A stretch of 64,000 nucleotides of DNA from Streptococcus uberis (GCF_000785785.1 NZ_JRQN01000004.1:50211-114210); one strand, 5' to 3'. Positions 18,751 to 29,052 are shown, numbered from the stretch's first letter. Program-made: numbers and translations. Notes: generated by a model not told the origin, from the letters alone.

Positions 18751-21297
18751 ATGGATATGAAAGAATTTACAGCTAAACTAGAAGAAGCTACAAAACAATT
18801 AAGTGACAGTGAACGTAAATCACTAGAAAAATTATTTCAAAGTGTATCAAGCGATATTAGTAAAGAAGAAAAGAAAACAAGTTCAAGTCCACTTATCGCA
18901 CCTGAAGGAACTGAAGTTCCAGATGGTATCACACCTCGTTTAGATGCCTTAAAAAAACAATATTTGAAAGCTAAACCAACTATTTCACTTATTCGTGCCA
19001 TCAATTTAACAAAAATTTCAAAAGCCAATGAAGGTATGCCTAAAGTTGTATTACGCGGTACAGCCTTTAAGGAATTTTGTAAGATTGCACCTTTAATTAT
19101 TCAAGACAACGAATTGTTAGTTGGTGCACCTAATGGTGGAGCTCGTTGGGGTGCCTTTTCTCCAGATATCTCATGGCGTTGGTTACGTGATGAAATTGAT
19201 ACAGTTTCAACGCGTCCACAAGACCCATATGACTTGTCTGAAGAAAATAAGAAGATTTTACGAGAAGAAATTTTCCCATATTGGGAAGGGAAATCAGTTG
19301 ATGAAGCTTGTGAATCACAATACCGTGAAGCTGGCGCATGGGAGTTATCTGGTGATTCATTTGTCTCAGATTGTTCTTACCATGCGACATCAGGTGGTGG
19401 AGATTCTAATCCTGGCTATGATGTCGTTGGTATGACTAAAGGAATGCTTGATATTAAAGCAGAAGCACAAGCACATTTAGATGAACTTGATTATGGTAAT
19501 CCTGATGATATTGAAAAGATTTACTTCTATAAAGCACAAATATTAACAGCTGAAGGTGTTATGATTTATGCGCAACGACTGTCTGATTATGCTGCACAAC
19601 TTGCAGAAAAAGAAAGTGATCCAAAACGTAAGGCAGAATTACAAGCTATTTCACAAGTCAATGCTAAGGTTCCTGCACATAAACCAGAAACATTCTGGGA
19701 AGCTATGCAATATGTTGTAACCATTCAAAATTTATTACTGTGTGAAGAAAATCAAACAGGACTATCTATTGGACGTGTTGACCAATATATGTATCCACTA
19801 TACAAGAGAGACATCGAAGAAGGCCGTATGACACCTTTCCAAGCTTTTGAAATAGCTGGATCAATGTTTATTAAGATGTCAGAAATGATGTGGTTAACAT
19901 CAGAAGGCTCTTCACAATTCTTTGCTGGTTACCAACCATTCGTTAATATGTGTGTTGGTGGTGTGACGCGTGATGGACGTGATGGAACAAATGAGTTAAC
20001 TTATCTCCTTATGGATGCAGTTCGTCATGTCAAAGTTTATCAACCAACTTTAGCAACACGCATTCACAATAAATCGCCACGTCAATACTTGAAAAAAATT
20101 GTTGACGTTGTTAGAGCAGGCATTGGATTCCCAGCCTGTCACTTTGATGATACACATATCAAAATGATGTTGGCCAAAGGCGTTTCAATGGAAGATGCGC
20201 GTGATTACTGTTTAATGGGTTGTGTTGAGCCTCAAAAATCTGGTCGTCTTTATCAATGGACATCAACAGCGTATACGCAATGGCCAATATTAATTGAAAC
20301 AACTTTAAATCATGGGATACCACTTTGGTATGGCAAACCTGTTACACCAGATATGGGTGGTCTAAACCAATACAAAACATTTGAACAATTTGAAGCTGCC
20401 GTTAAGGAAACAATTAAATATGTGACTAAATGGACGTCAGTAATGACCGTTATTTCACAACGTGTTCAAAGAGATTTAGTTCCAGTACCTTTAATGTCTA
20501 TGATGTATGAAGGAACTATGACAAATGGTCGTGACGTTAAGGCTGGCGGAGCAATGTATAACTTTGGTCCTGGTGTTGTTTGGTCAGGATTAGCTAATTA
20601 CGCCGATTCAATGGCAGCTATTAAAAAATTAGTATTTGAAGATAAAAAATATAGCCTTGAAGAATTAAATAAAGCCCTAGTTGCTGATTTCGAAGGCTAT
20701 GATAAAATTCGCGCAGACTGCTTAGCAGTTCCTAAGTATGGTAATGATGATGACTATGTTGATTACTTTACCTCAGACATTATTGAATTTACTGAATGTG
20801 AGCATCGTAAATACAAAACTTTATATTCTGTATTAAGTCACGGAACTTTATCTATCTCAAACAATACACCGTTAGGACAAATTACAGGTGCCTCTGCATC
20901 AGGACGTCGTGCATGGACGCCACTATCTGATGGTATTTCACCAGATCATGGTATGGATACGAAAGGACCAACTGCCATTATTAAATCTGTCTCAAAAATG
21001 GCCAATGAAAATATGAATATTGGGCTTGTCCATAATTTCAAGATTATGGCCGGATTACTTGATACGCCTCAAGGTGAAGAAAGCTTAATTACACTATTAA
21101 GAACAGCAAGTATCCTTGGAAATGGAGAAATGCAATTTAACTATCTTGATAATGACATCTTGATTGATGCTCAAAAACATCCAGAAAAATATCGTGACCT
21201 TATCGTTCGTGTTGCTGGTTATAGTGCATTCTTTGTTGAATTATGTAAAGACGTTCAAGATGAAATTATTGCAAGAACTGTCCTAACAAAAATTTAA
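18751..21297 (+). CDS. cutC: Choline trimethylamine-lyase (glycyl radical enzyme)
   Basis: Cleaves choline to trimethylamine and acetaldehyde inside the microcompartment by a glycyl-radical mechanism. 848 aa is the size of the shorter CutC class. The key residues known from Desulfovibrio alaskensis CutC (numbers recalled: Y208, D216, F389, F395, C489, E491, T502, Y506, G821) all occur here at a constant offset of +2: Y210, D218, F391, F397, C491 and E493 (GCVEPQ), T504, Y508 and G823 (RVAGYS). The first 50 or so residues form an amphipathic, lysine-rich extension typical of encapsulation. It is followed by its activase gene and flanked by stem-loops. Confidence 0.96.
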   Translation: MDMKEFTAKLEEATKQLSDSERKSLEKLFQSVSSDISKEEKKTSSSPLIAPEGTEVPDGITPRLDALKKQYLKAKPTISLIRAINLTKISKANEGMPKVVLRGTAFKEFCKIAPLIIQDNELLVGAPNGGARWGAFSPDISWRWLRDEIDTVSTRPQDPYDLSEENKKILREEIFPYWEGKSVDEACESQYREAGAWELSGDSFVSDCSYHATSGGGDSNPGYDVVGMTKGMLDIKAEAQAHLDELDYGNPDDIEKIYFYKAQILTAEGVMIYAQRLSDYAAQLAEKESDPKRKAELQAISQVNAKVPAHKPETFWEAMQYVVTIQNLLLCEENQTGLSIGRVDQYMYPLYKRDIEEGRMTPFQAFEIAGSMFIKMSEMMWLTSEGSSQFFAGYQPFVNMCVGGVTRDGRDGTNELTYLLMDAVRHVKVYQPTLATRIHNKSPRQYLKKIVDVVRAGIGFPACHFDDTHIKMMLAKGVSMEDARDYCLMGCVEPQKSGRLYQWTSTAYTQWPILIETTLNHGIPLWYGKPVTPDMGGLNQYKTFEQFEAAVKETIKYVTKWTSVMTVISQRVQRDLVPVPLMSMMYEGTMTNGRDVKAGGAMYNFGPGVVWSGLANYADSMAAIKKLVFEDKKYSLEELNKALVADFEGYDKIRADCLAVPKYGNDDDYVDYFTSDIIEFTECEHRKYKTLYSVLSHGTLSISNNTPLGQITGASASGRRAWTPLSDGISPDHGMDTKGPTAIIKSVSKMANENMNIGLVHNFKIMAGLLDTPQGEESLITLLRTASILGNGEMQFNYLDNDILIDAQKHPEKYRDLIVRVAGYSAFFVELCKDVQDEIIARTVLTKI

Positions 21298-21305
21298 AAA
21301 AATGA

Positions 21306-21344
21306 ATCTTGTCTAGTTTCAAAAGGAATGAGACTAGACAAGAT
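21306..21344 (+). promoter_or_regulatory. Intercistronic stem-loop between cutC and cutD
   Basis: Perfect 12-bp inverted repeat (21306-21317 / 21333-21344), 15-nt loop, no T-tract, ending before the cutD ribosome site. It could stabilise the cutC mRNA 3' end or attenuate cutD, giving much more lyase than activase. Confidence 0.6.
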
Positions 21345-21360
21345 GGATTAGGAGAAAATA

Positions 21361-22350
21361 GTGGTAGTAACAAGAAAGAAAAATGACATTCAGATCAATG
21401 TCTTTAATGTTCAAAAATACAACCTCTATGATGGACCTGGAATTCGGACAATTGTATTCTTTAAGGGATGTCCAATGCGATGTAAATGGTGTGCTAATCC
21501 AGAGGGCTTGGAATTTGGTAGCAACATGATGTATAAAGAAAGCTTATGTAAGCCCTATAATTCATGTGCTGAAACATGTCCACTTGGAAAAATATGCTTT
21601 TCTTATACAAATCCAGAGGCACCACAGGCATTTGACTATGCTAATAAAGAACATCCGATTGATATTAGAAAATATAAAAAAAGACTTCTAAGTAAAGAGG
21701 ATGTAGAAGGCTGTCCTGAAGGTGCTCTTACGATTGCTGGACAGTCAAAAAGCATTTCAGAATTAATGGCGATTATCCATGAAGATGATGCCTTTTACGA
21801 GATGTCTGGAGGCGGTGTAACCTTATCTGGTGGTGAATGTTTAGCACAACCAGAGGGAGCAATTGCATTATTGCAGGCTTGTAAACAAGATGGCTTAAAT
21901 ACTGCTGTAGAAACAGCAGGACATGTACCAAATAAAGTTGTTATGGCAGCTGCCGAGTTTACAGATCTCTTTTTATTTGACATGAAGCATATGGATTCAA
22001 AACGGCATAATGAACTGACAGGCGTTGGGAATGAACGTATTTTAACTAATTTAAAATCAATTATTGAATCTGGTCACCAAGTCAAAATCAGGATGCCGAT
22101 GCTCAAAGAAATTAATGATAGTGAAGAAGAAATCAAAGCTATTATTGAATTTCTACGTCCTTATAAGGATTATCCGAATTTCCAAGGAATTGATTTATTA
22201 CCCTATCACAAATTAGGTGTCAACAAATACTATCAATTAGGTATGGAATATAAAATCAAAGGTGACCCATCCTTGAGTCAATATGATTTAGATCGAATTG
22301 AAAGCTATATTTTAGCTTATGATTTCCCAGTGACCGTAGTAAAACATTAA
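21361..22350 (+). CDS. cutD: Choline TMA-lyase activating enzyme (radical SAM)
   Basis: Installs the glycyl radical on CutC using S-adenosylmethionine and a low-potential [4Fe-4S] cluster. The radical-SAM motif CxxxCxxC is C37-C41-C44 (GCPMRCKWCANPEG). A ferredoxin-like cysteine insert follows (CAETCPLGKICF, EGCPEGAL), as in other glycyl-radical activases, then the GGGVTLSGGECL motif. 329 aa; the start is GTG with AGGAG upstream. It is translated after a strong stem-loop that may lower its level relative to CutC. Electrons would come from flavodoxin or ferredoxin. Confidence 0.95.
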   Translation: MVVTRKKNDIQINVFNVQKYNLYDGPGIRTIVFFKGCPMRCKWCANPEGLEFGSNMMYKESLCKPYNSCAETCPLGKICFSYTNPEAPQAFDYANKEHPIDIRKYKKRLLSKEDVEGCPEGALTIAGQSKSISELMAIIHEDDAFYEMSGGGVTLSGGECLAQPEGAIALLQACKQDGLNTAVETAGHVPNKVVMAAAEFTDLFLFDMKHMDSKRHNELTGVGNERILTNLKSIIESGHQVKIRMPMLKEINDSEEEIKAIIEFLRPYKDYPNFQGIDLLPYHKLGVNKYYQLGMEYKIKGDPSLSQYDLDRIESYILAYDFPVTVVKH

Positions 22351-22368
22351 GACTAAAGGAGAGATGAC

Positions 22369-22719
22369 TTGTTTGAAGATGATAGAAAAATAGATCGTAT
22401 TATCCAAGAATCGGTTCCCGGTAAACAAATTACCTTAGCGCACGTCATTGCAGCTCCTATTGATGCGGTCTACGATAGCTTGGGCGCTTTAAATGAGGGT
22501 GCCATTGGAATACTTGCTTTAACCCCCTATGAAACAGCAATCATTGCTGCCGATATAGCAGGAAAAGCAGCTAATGTAGATATTTGCTTTGTTGATCGAT
22601 TTACGGGTTCCGTGATGTTTAGTGGCGATGTTCAGAGTGTTGAAACAGCTTTACAAAGCATCTTAGATTACTTTGATGATAACTTGGGCTTTTCAACTGT
22701 TGGATTGACAAAATCATGA
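22369..22719 (+). CDS. EutS/PduU-like shell protein (permuted BMC domain)
   Basis: 116-aa shell protein of the circularly permuted BMC class, recognised by the N-terminal VPGKQITLAHVIAAP and the core GAIGILALTPYETAIIAADIAGKAA. Such proteins form hexamers whose pore is capped by a small beta barrel. TTG 22369 is taken as the start because AAAGGAGAG sits 6 to 7 bases upstream and the family N-terminus begins shortly after; the ATG at 22364 is out of frame. Its stop overlaps the next gene start (ATGA). Confidence 0.88.
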   Translation: MFEDDRKIDRIIQESVPGKQITLAHVIAAPIDAVYDSLGALNEGAIGILALTPYETAIIAADIAGKAANVDICFVDRFTGSVMFSGDVQSVETALQSILDYFDDNLGFSTVGLTKS

Positions 22720-23144
22720 AGAAACGAATCCTAGTCATTTGTCCAGAGGATACTGATAAACTCAAATTTGTTGAAGTGATTGAAGGCAAAAAAGAGATAA
22801 AACGGGTTGATGCCATTGTTTATTATGATCAAACAATTGTTGTACCGAGTTCTTATCTTAGGAGTCCTTGGATGACTAACCATATTATTGCAATGCAACA
22901 GAATGCCAGTTGTATCATGATGTTGCTTCCTTCAGATTGTGAATTCAGAGTTTATTCACCAAATTTTGCAAAAGCCTTCCGGATACCAGCTATTGGGATA
23001 GTTATTCAAAAAGAAAAAGACTCATTGCAAAAAATTGAAAATTGTCATAAAGAATTGAAAGAAGCTGGCTTAAATGAAGTCTTTTGTATAAAACTAACTA
23101 CTAATGAGGATTATAAGAATTTATTAGAAAAAATAAAAAATTAA
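22716..23144 (+). CDS. EutP/PduV-like protein with degenerate nucleotide-binding loop
   Basis: 142-aa protein with the size, position (directly after the EutS-like gene) and overall pattern of EutP/PduV small GTPases: an N-terminal strand, an internal region ending in VVPSSYLRSPWM, and later strands IPAIGIVIQKEKD. The expected P-loop (GxxxxGK[ST]) is replaced by ICPEDTDKLKF, so nucleotide binding is doubtful. It overlaps the preceding gene by four bases. Call rests on partial similarity and context. Confidence 0.65.
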   Translation: MKKRILVICPEDTDKLKFVEVIEGKKEIKRVDAIVYYDQTIVVPSSYLRSPWMTNHIIAMQQNASCIMMLLPSDCEFRVYSPNFAKAFRIPAIGIVIQKEKDSLQKIENCHKELKEAGLNEVFCIKLTTNEDYKNLLEKIKN

Positions 23145-23156
23145 AGAAGGTAATCA

Positions 23157-24287
23157 ATGAAAGTACAAGAATTTAATGTAGGACCGAAGTTTATTTTTGG
23201 TAAGGGGTCTACAAAAGAAATTTCTAAATTACCAATCAAAAAAGCTTACATTATCTGTGATCCATTTATGGAACAAAGCCACATGGTAGATAAGGTTTTG
23301 GAAAGCTTAACGGATGCTGGTGCTGAAACCTTGGTATTTTCAAAAGTTGTTCCAGATCCAACTGTTGAGGTGATTGCGCAAAGTATTATTGAAATTAAGC
23401 AGTTTAAACCAGATACAGTCATTGCTTTAGGTGGCGGTTCAGCAATGGATTCAGCCAAAGCTGTGATTCGTGTTTATACTGAATCTGAAAAAGTAGCAAA
23501 ACCACAGATGATTGCTATTCCTACAACCAGCGGTTCTGGAAGCGAGAACACATCCTTTGCTGTTATTTCTGATCCAAAACATAATGAAAAAATTGCTTTG
23601 GTTGATCAGTCAATGGTTCCAGATATTGCAGTTTTAGACGCGTCATTTACAATGACTGTGCCTCCAAAAGTGACTGCTGACGCAGGGATGGATGTATTGA
23701 CACATTGTTTGGAGGCTTATGTTTCTAATCAAGCTAGTGATTTTTCAGATGCTTGTGCAGAAAAAGGGATTAAGTTGACCTGGCATTTCCTTCCAATAGC
23801 TTATAAAGAAGGAAGCAATCAATTGGGACGTGAAAAAATGCATAATGCCTCATCTATTGCTGGTATAGCCTTTAACAATGCAGGTCTGGGAATTTGTCAT
23901 AGTTTGTCACATGCCATTGCTGCCTTCTTTCATGTACCACATGGCCGCATCAATGCTTTTCTATTGCCTTATGTTATTTCCTTCAATGCTAGTCTTGATG
24001 AAACTAATGAAACAGAAGTGACAAGTCGTTACAATCAAGTTGCTCAATTGTTGGATATAAATGGGTCAACACCAAAACAAGGTGTTATGGCATTGATAAC
24101 AGCTATTAAACGACTCTCGAAACAGCTTGGTATTCCAAATTCCTTAGAGGAATTAGGTATTGATCGAACTGAATTTGACAAAATGATTCCTGAAATGGCA
24201 AAGCACGCAGTAGATGACGCTTGCACTCCAACTAATCCACGCTCTGTAACTAGTGATAACTTAGAAACAATTTTACGTGGATTATAA
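23157..24287 (+). CDS. cutO: Iron-containing alcohol dehydrogenase
   Basis: 376-aa Fe-dependent alcohol dehydrogenase that would reduce acetaldehyde to ethanol with NADH and so recycle NAD inside the compartment. The NAD-binding GGGSAMDSAKAV and the metal-binding region DVLTHCLEAYVSN ... HSLSHAIAAFFHVPHGRINAFLLP carry the family histidines. Length is typical. The name follows the Klebsiella cut nomenclature (CutO); the function is inferred from family and operon. Confidence 0.92.
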   Translation: MKVQEFNVGPKFIFGKGSTKEISKLPIKKAYIICDPFMEQSHMVDKVLESLTDAGAETLVFSKVVPDPTVEVIAQSIIEIKQFKPDTVIALGGGSAMDSAKAVIRVYTESEKVAKPQMIAIPTTSGSGSENTSFAVISDPKHNEKIALVDQSMVPDIAVLDASFTMTVPPKVTADAGMDVLTHCLEAYVSNQASDFSDACAEKGIKLTWHFLPIAYKEGSNQLGREKMHNASSIAGIAFNNAGLGICHSLSHAIAAFFHVPHGRINAFLLPYVISFNASLDETNETEVTSRYNQVAQLLDINGSTPKQGVMALITAIKRLSKQLGIPNSLEELGIDRTEFDKMIPEMAKHAVDDACTPTNPRSVTSDNLETILRGL

Positions 24288-24312
24288 ATACGAAAAAAGA
24301 AAGAAGAAAAGG

Positions 24313-24951
24313 ATGAAATTTCTAACAGAAGATGATTTACGTCTTAAGTATCATGATTTTCCTTTTGAGACTTTCACAATTGAAACAAATACAAGATTAA
24401 CACCAGGTGCTAAAACATTTTTGATGGATCGTAAAATCACTATTTTTGATAATAATAATCCACTTGAAAAGAAGAAAAACTCGTTTTTAAAAGCTGTGAA
24501 TTCTAAAAATAGGTTACAAGTAAGTCATTTATCACATGCTTTAAAGGACAACCAAATTTATCTTTTACGATGTGAGTTTTTAAAAGTGGCATCTGATTTA
24601 GTATCAGTTGATCTTAGTTTAGCCCAAGAGTTAGCTATTCTTGAACACCATTTGGGAACCATAGAAGCGAGTGACAATCTCTCTTTACCATCTTTAAAAA
24701 TTGATACTTCTTCAGACTATGTTGACAGTGTCTACCTAGTAAACAATCTTTCAACGGTCTCTTTGTTTTTACAAATGGATAAAGGTAAGATACTATCTCG
24801 ACTTTATCCCCTTTACTTTCAAACAGAAGCCTATTTAGAAAATAATCCATCTAAAGCACTTGAAATGGTTGGTCAACGGTTAGGACAATTGATCGCCTAT
24901 TACCTGAATCTAAGCAAGGAGGATACGGATGAAACAAGAGAGATTACCTAA
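24313..24951 (+). CDS. EutT-like protein without the metal-binding cysteines
   Basis: 212-aa protein whose N-terminus (FLTEDDLRLKYHDFPFETFTIETNTRLTPGAKTFLMDRKI) matches the start of EutT cobalamin adenosyltransferases (substrate-dodging N-terminus, RLTPxA). Only one cysteine is present (C near LLRCEF) and the EutT CCxxC-type metal site is absent. The pathway itself needs no B12. The ATG at 24313 is used: AAAAGG precedes it and the upstream extension overlaps the ADH gene. Its 3' end overlaps eutJ by 23 bases. It may be a repurposed assembly factor. Confidence 0.7.
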   Translation: MKFLTEDDLRLKYHDFPFETFTIETNTRLTPGAKTFLMDRKITIFDNNNPLEKKKNSFLKAVNSKNRLQVSHLSHALKDNQIYLLRCEFLKVASDLVSVDLSLAQELAILEHHLGTIEASDNLSLPSLKIDTSSDYVDSVYLVNNLSTVSLFLQMDKGKILSRLYPLYFQTEAYLENNPSKALEMVGQRLGQLIAYYLNLSKEDTDETREIT

Positions 24952-25771
24952 AAGTTGTGATCACTATGTGAAGGATTTTGAAACGGTTGAAAAACAAGCC
25001 ATTAAAAGAAAAAGTTCAGTTTACTTGACTGGCGTCGACTTGGGAACTGCTTATATTGTTTTAGTTGTTTTAGATGAAGATAAAAATATCGTTGCAGGAG
25101 CTCATAAACCAGCAAGTGTTATTCGTGACGGGATGGTCGTGGATTATATTGGAGCCATCCAAATTGTTCGTGAATTAAAAGAAAGTTTGGAACAAAAGTT
25201 AGAGACAGAACTTTTATATGCTGCGGCAGCTATTCCCCCAGGAACAAATAAACTGGATTCAGGTGCTATTAAAAATGTGGTGCAAGGTGCTGGTTTTGAG
25301 CTAACGGCTCTGTTAGACGAACCAACTGCAGCTAATGCAATTGTTGGGTTGGAAAATGGGGCTATTGTTGACATTGGTGGAGGAACTACGGGTATTTCAA
25401 TTTTTAAAGGTGGCGAAGTGGTATCTTCTGTTGATGAAGCAACAGGAGGAATCCATTTCACACTTGTTGTAGCTGGAGCTTATCATCTTGAGTTTGAGGT
25501 TGCTGATGCTTATAAACGAAATCCTGAAAATCATCAGGAATTAATCGGTGTTTTAAAACCGGTTGTGGAAAAGATTGCTTCAATTATTAACCGCCATATA
25601 CTTGGTCATGATATAGATGTTATTTATTTAGTTGGTGGTAGTAGTTGTTTGACAGGAATTGAGACCATTATTCAAAAAGAAACTGGAATAAAAACGGTTA
25701 AGCCACAAAATCCGATGTTTGTCACACCAATTGGAATAGCAATGAATTGTAGTCAGACAGTCATCTATTAA
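24929..25771 (+). CDS. eutJ: EutJ-like chaperone (Hsp70/actin fold)
   Basis: 280-aa ATPase-fold protein with phosphate-binding loops GVDLGTAYIVLVV and VDIGGGTTGISIFKGG and the adenosine motif LVGGSSCLTGIE, as in EutJ/PduG-like chaperones found in ethanolamine and choline compartments. It probably assists folding or encapsulation of cargo enzymes. It overlaps the preceding gene and is followed 12 bases later by eutN. Confidence 0.9.
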   Translation: MKQERLPKSCDHYVKDFETVEKQAIKRKSSVYLTGVDLGTAYIVLVVLDEDKNIVAGAHKPASVIRDGMVVDYIGAIQIVRELKESLEQKLETELLYAAAAIPPGTNKLDSGAIKNVVQGAGFELTALLDEPTAANAIVGLENGAIVDIGGGTTGISIFKGGEVVSSVDEATGGIHFTLVVAGAYHLEFEVADAYKRNPENHQELIGVLKPVVEKIASIINRHILGHDIDVIYLVGGSSCLTGIETIIQKETGIKTVKPQNPMFVTPIGIAMNCSQTVIY

Positions 25772-25783
25772 AAAGGAGATAAT

Positions 25784-26080
25784 ATGTTAGTTGCTGAATT
25801 AGTCGATACCATTTGGGCGACTAGAAAATCGGAAGCACTAAATGGTTCTAAATTGTTACTAGCGGAAGTGAAAGGTGGCAGTAAAGCGGGAGAACTTATC
25901 GTCGTCGTTGATATAATCGGAGCTGGTATTGGTGATCGTGTTATTATCACAACAGGCTCTGCAGCACGTCGCATGATGGGTGATGATCGGATGCCCGTAG
26001 ATGCTGCGGTTGTCGGAATCATTGATGAAAATTATGATGATGTTAAAAAACAAAATGGGAAAAAAGAAAGATTTTCATAA
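25784..26080 (+). CDS. eutN: EutN/CcmL-type pentameric vertex protein
   Basis: 98-aa protein forming pentamers that cap the vertices of the polyhedral shell. Family landmarks are VDTIWATRKSEALNGSKLLL, the GDRVIITTGSAARRM turn and AAVVGIIDE. It is the only vertex gene in the cluster. Strong ribosome site AAAAAGGAG. Confidence 0.95.
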   Translation: MLVAELVDTIWATRKSEALNGSKLLLAEVKGGSKAGELIVVVDIIGAGIGDRVIITTGSAARRMMGDDRMPVDAAVVGIIDENYDDVKKQNGKKERFS

Positions 26081-26125
26081 AGCGAATGTTTTTTGACTTT
26101 CATGAATCTGGAATAAGGAGAAAAA

Positions 26126-26761
26126 ATGGCAAAATTAATTGTTGCAAAAGATGTATTGGAATGCTACGAGAATGGCCAATCAACTTGCCTAATTGAAGCA
26201 AATACCATTATCACACCAGCCGCTAAAGATGAAGCTAAAAAGTATGGTATTTCTTTTGAAGTGGATTGTCCAAAATGTGAAAAAGCCAATATCAATTTTA
26301 AAAAAGGCAATGAGATGAGCTCAGATGATCTACTCTCATTGTTAAAAACGCTCTTAAATACAGTAGATAAAGAAGACAAACCTTCTTTACCTTATCGATG
26401 TGTTGCCCATCACAATGGCTTGAAAGTTGTCAAAGGAGGCACTGTAAGGATGGACGAATTTGACACCGGAAATCCTGATGATAAGGTAACTTATCAGGAA
26501 TTAGTAAGTAAGGATGAATCAAAAATGAGTGCTGGTTTCTTATCAATTGATCATTCTAACTTTGCTTGGAAACTCCCATACGAAGAAATTGATTATGTGA
26601 TTTCTGGAACGGTATCTGTTGAAATTGATGGCCAAACTTATGTTGGTCGTGCTGGAGATGTTCTTTATGTCCCTAAAGGGTCAGATGTGGTTTGGGGATC
26701 TCCAGATCATGCCAAAATCTTTTATACTACATTCCCTGCGAACTGGTCTGACTTGATGTAA
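26126..26761 (+). CDS. eutQ: EutQ-like cupin protein
   Basis: 211-aa protein with an N-terminal region ([18 protein letters not shown]) and a C-terminal cupin barrel ([48 protein letters not shown]). EutQ in Salmonella is reported to have acetate-kinase-like activity and to be needed for compartment formation. Here it could complete acetyl-phosphate to acetate conversion or act in assembly. The N-terminal TPAAK motif also appears in the EutT-like protein family. Confidence 0.9.
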   Translation: MAKLIVAKDVLECYENGQSTCLIEANTIITPAAKDEAKKYGISFEVDCPKCEKANINFKKGNEMSSDDLLSLLKTLLNTVDKEDKPSLPYRCVAHHNGLKVVKGGTVRMDEFDTGNPDDKVTYQELVSKDESKMSAGFLSIDHSNFAWKLPYEEIDYVISGTVSVEIDGQTYVGRAGDVLYVPKGSDVVWGSPDHAKIFYTTFPANWSDLM

Positions 26762-26777
26762 ACGAGGTGAGGATGCG

Positions 26778-27347
26778 ATGAATGCGATAGGTATGATTGA
26801 AACAAAAGGTTTAATTGGCTCAATAGAAGCAGCAGATGCCATGGTTAAGGCCGCAAATGTCGCTTTGATTAGAAAAGAATATGTTGGTAGCGGCTTAGTT
26901 ACAGTTCTTATTCGCGGGGATGTCGGTGCTGTTAAAGCAGCAACTGATGCCGGCGCGGCAGCTGCACAAGGAATTGGTGAACTGGTATCGGTTCATGTAA
27001 TTCCACGACCAGATTGCCAATTGCTTCAGCTTTATCCTGAAGAAATAGTGGAAACAACTGATGAGAGTTATCTAAAAAAGGAATCAAATGTTCGAATTGC
27101 GGCAGAAGAAAAATTTGAGCAACAATTCTTACAAAATGAAGAATCAAAAAATCTATTGACTGATCTTCAGAAATTGCCCTTGAAAGAGTTTAAAAGGCAG
27201 TTAGAAAAAAACAAAGCAGATGACTTAAGAAGTCTTGTTGCAGCTAATGACGATGTACATGTACCAATTGAAACATTATCAAAAATGGTTCGAAGAGATA
27301 TGATTGACTTGTTAGTGACCGACTATAAATCAAAGAAAAATGAGTAA
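26778..27347 (+). CDS. BMC-domain shell protein with long C-terminal extension
   Basis: 189 aa: residues 1-85 are a BMC domain nearly identical to the main shell paralogues ([19 protein letters not shown]), followed by about 100 charged residues that are helical in character ([19 protein letters not shown] ... [16 protein letters not shown]). Extended hexamers of this sort (PduK-like) are thought to link shell and cargo. The final helix resembles encapsulation peptides. Pore-adjacent residues differ ([10 protein letters not shown]). Confidence 0.9.
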   Translation: MNAIGMIETKGLIGSIEAADAMVKAANVALIRKEYVGSGLVTVLIRGDVGAVKAATDAGAAAAQGIGELVSVHVIPRPDCQLLQLYPEEIVETTDESYLKKESNVRIAAEEKFEQQFLQNEESKNLLTDLQKLPLKEFKRQLEKNKADDLRSLVAANDDVHVPIETLSKMVRRDMIDLLVTDYKSKKNE

Positions 27348-27368
27348 GAAAAGAAAAAGGAGGAAAGA

Positions 27369-29042
27369 ATGAATACAATTGACCTTGATTTATGTTCCAT
27401 TCAGGAAGCGCGAAATCTTGTTAGAAATGGTAAAAAAGCAGCAGATAAAATCGCATTATTCACCGATCAAGAAATTGATGCTATTTTACAAAATATTGTT
27501 AAAGCAGTAGAAGCAAATGCCTATTACTTGGCAGAATTAGCTGTTGAAGAAACAGGCTTTGGTAAAGTTGCTGATAAAGCTTATAAAAATTATGCTGCTG
27601 CCAAGTTATTATATGATGAAATAAAAGACCAAAAAACGTCAGGGATTATTGATTTTGATGACAAAAATAAACTCTTTAGTGTGGCTGAGCCAGTTGGTCT
27701 AGTGTTAGGAATAACACCATCAACAAACCCCACTTCGACGATTATTTTTAAAGCTATGATTGCTATTAAATCACGCAATGCTATTGTATTTGCGCCACAT
27801 CCATCAGCTAAACACTGTAGTGTTGAAGCAGCTGAATTGGTTCGTAAGGCTGCTATTGAAGCGGGTGCTCCGGAACATACTATTTCTTGTGTGATGAATC
27901 CATCTTTAGAAGCAACCAATGAACTGATGCATGCTAAAGATATATCACTCATTATTGCAACTGGTGGTCCTGGTATGGTTAAAGCTGCTTATAGTAGTGG
28001 TAAGCCGGCTATTGGTGTCGGAGCTGGGAATTCTCCTGCTTACATAGAAAGAACAGCTAATGTTAAAAAGGCCATTGCTAATATTCTAGCCTCTAAAACA
28101 TTTGATAATGGTACTATTTGTGCATCTGAACAGGCAATTATTTGTGAAGAAAGCAATAAAGATAAAGTTATTGCTGAATTGAAAGCTCAAGGTTGTTATT
28201 TTATGACCAAAGAGGAAACTGATAAAGTCTGCCATGTTCTTTTTAGAGGTAATTCTAAGGGCTGTAACCCATCAATGAGTCCGAAATTTGTAGGTAAGCC
28301 AGCCACCTATATTGCTAAAGCGGTTGGTTTGACAGTTCCAAGTGATACTAAGGTTTTAGTTGGTCCGCAAGCTGGTGTAGGACAAGGTAATCCCTTATCG
28401 TTTGAGAAATTAACCACTGTTTTAGGTTTTTATGTTGTTAATGACTGGGAAGAAGCATGTGCATTAAGTATTAAACTTTTACAAAATGGGATTGGGCATA
28501 CTATGAGTTTACATACAGAAGATCCTAAAATGATTTTCCGATTCTCTACTAAACCAGCATCTCGTATTTTAGTTAATACAGGTGGCAGTCAAGGTGGTAC
28601 AGGCTTATCAACTGGTTTACCAGCAGCATTTACTCTTGGTTGTGGGACATCCGGAGGTAGCTCTGTTTCAGAAAATTTGGGCCCAAAACATTTGATAAAT
28701 GTGAAGACAGTAGCCTATGGTCTTAAAGATGTGACAACCTTAGCTAGTGAAGATTTTGTTTTCCAAAATTTACCGAAAACACGTTCATCACATGTGAGTG
28801 ATGAACAAGTATCTGCAGTTTCATCAGCATCGGTTCACCATGAACAGGTCAGTCAGACTTGTCAGCAAAAAGAAAAAAATTTTCTAAACCAAACGCCTCA
28901 ATCTATTCAAGCGGCTTTTGAATCTCATCAAAGTCAAGCAGCAGATGTTAAAAAACCAATGACAGGAACAGTAGAAACTGAAAATACTGTAGACAATGAA
29001 GCAATTGTTCGTGAAATTTTATCATCATTAAAACAGAAATAA
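27369..29042 (+). CDS. cutF: CoA-acylating acetaldehyde dehydrogenase
   Basis: 557-aa enzyme converting acetaldehyde, CoA and NAD to acetyl-CoA and NADH in the compartment lumen. The catalytic cysteine is C251 in FDNGTICASEQ, with glycine-rich GGPGMVKAAY and VGAGNSP nearby. After the enzyme domain (about 1-470) there is a low-complexity linker and a terminal amphipathic helix (NEAIVREILSSLKQK), typical of C-terminal encapsulation peptides. It is the catalytically competent counterpart of the cysteine-less homologue at 17338. Confidence 0.95.
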   Translation: MNTIDLDLCSIQEARNLVRNGKKAADKIALFTDQEIDAILQNIVKAVEANAYYLAELAVEETGFGKVADKAYKNYAAAKLLYDEIKDQKTSGIIDFDDKNKLFSVAEPVGLVLGITPSTNPTSTIIFKAMIAIKSRNAIVFAPHPSAKHCSVEAAELVRKAAIEAGAPEHTISCVMNPSLEATNELMHAKDISLIIATGGPGMVKAAYSSGKPAIGVGAGNSPAYIERTANVKKAIANILASKTFDNGTICASEQAIICEESNKDKVIAELKAQGCYFMTKEETDKVCHVLFRGNSKGCNPSMSPKFVGKPATYIAKAVGLTVPSDTKVLVGPQAGVGQGNPLSFEKLTTVLGFYVVNDWEEACALSIKLLQNGIGHTMSLHTEDPKMIFRFSTKPASRILVNTGGSQGGTGLSTGLPAAFTLGCGTSGGSSVSENLGPKHLINVKTVAYGLKDVTTLASEDFVFQNLPKTRSSHVSDEQVSAVSSASVHHEQVSQTCQQKEKNFLNQTPQSIQAAFESHQSQAADVKKPMTGTVETENTVDNEAIVREILSSLKQK

Positions 29043-29052
29043 GAGGAAAAAG

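Noticed and set aside
18751..21297. Glycerol/propanediol dehydratase or pyruvate formate-lyase instead of CutC
   Set aside because: All choline-lyase active-site residues align at a constant +2 offset from the known CutC, and the neighbours are choline-compartment genes.
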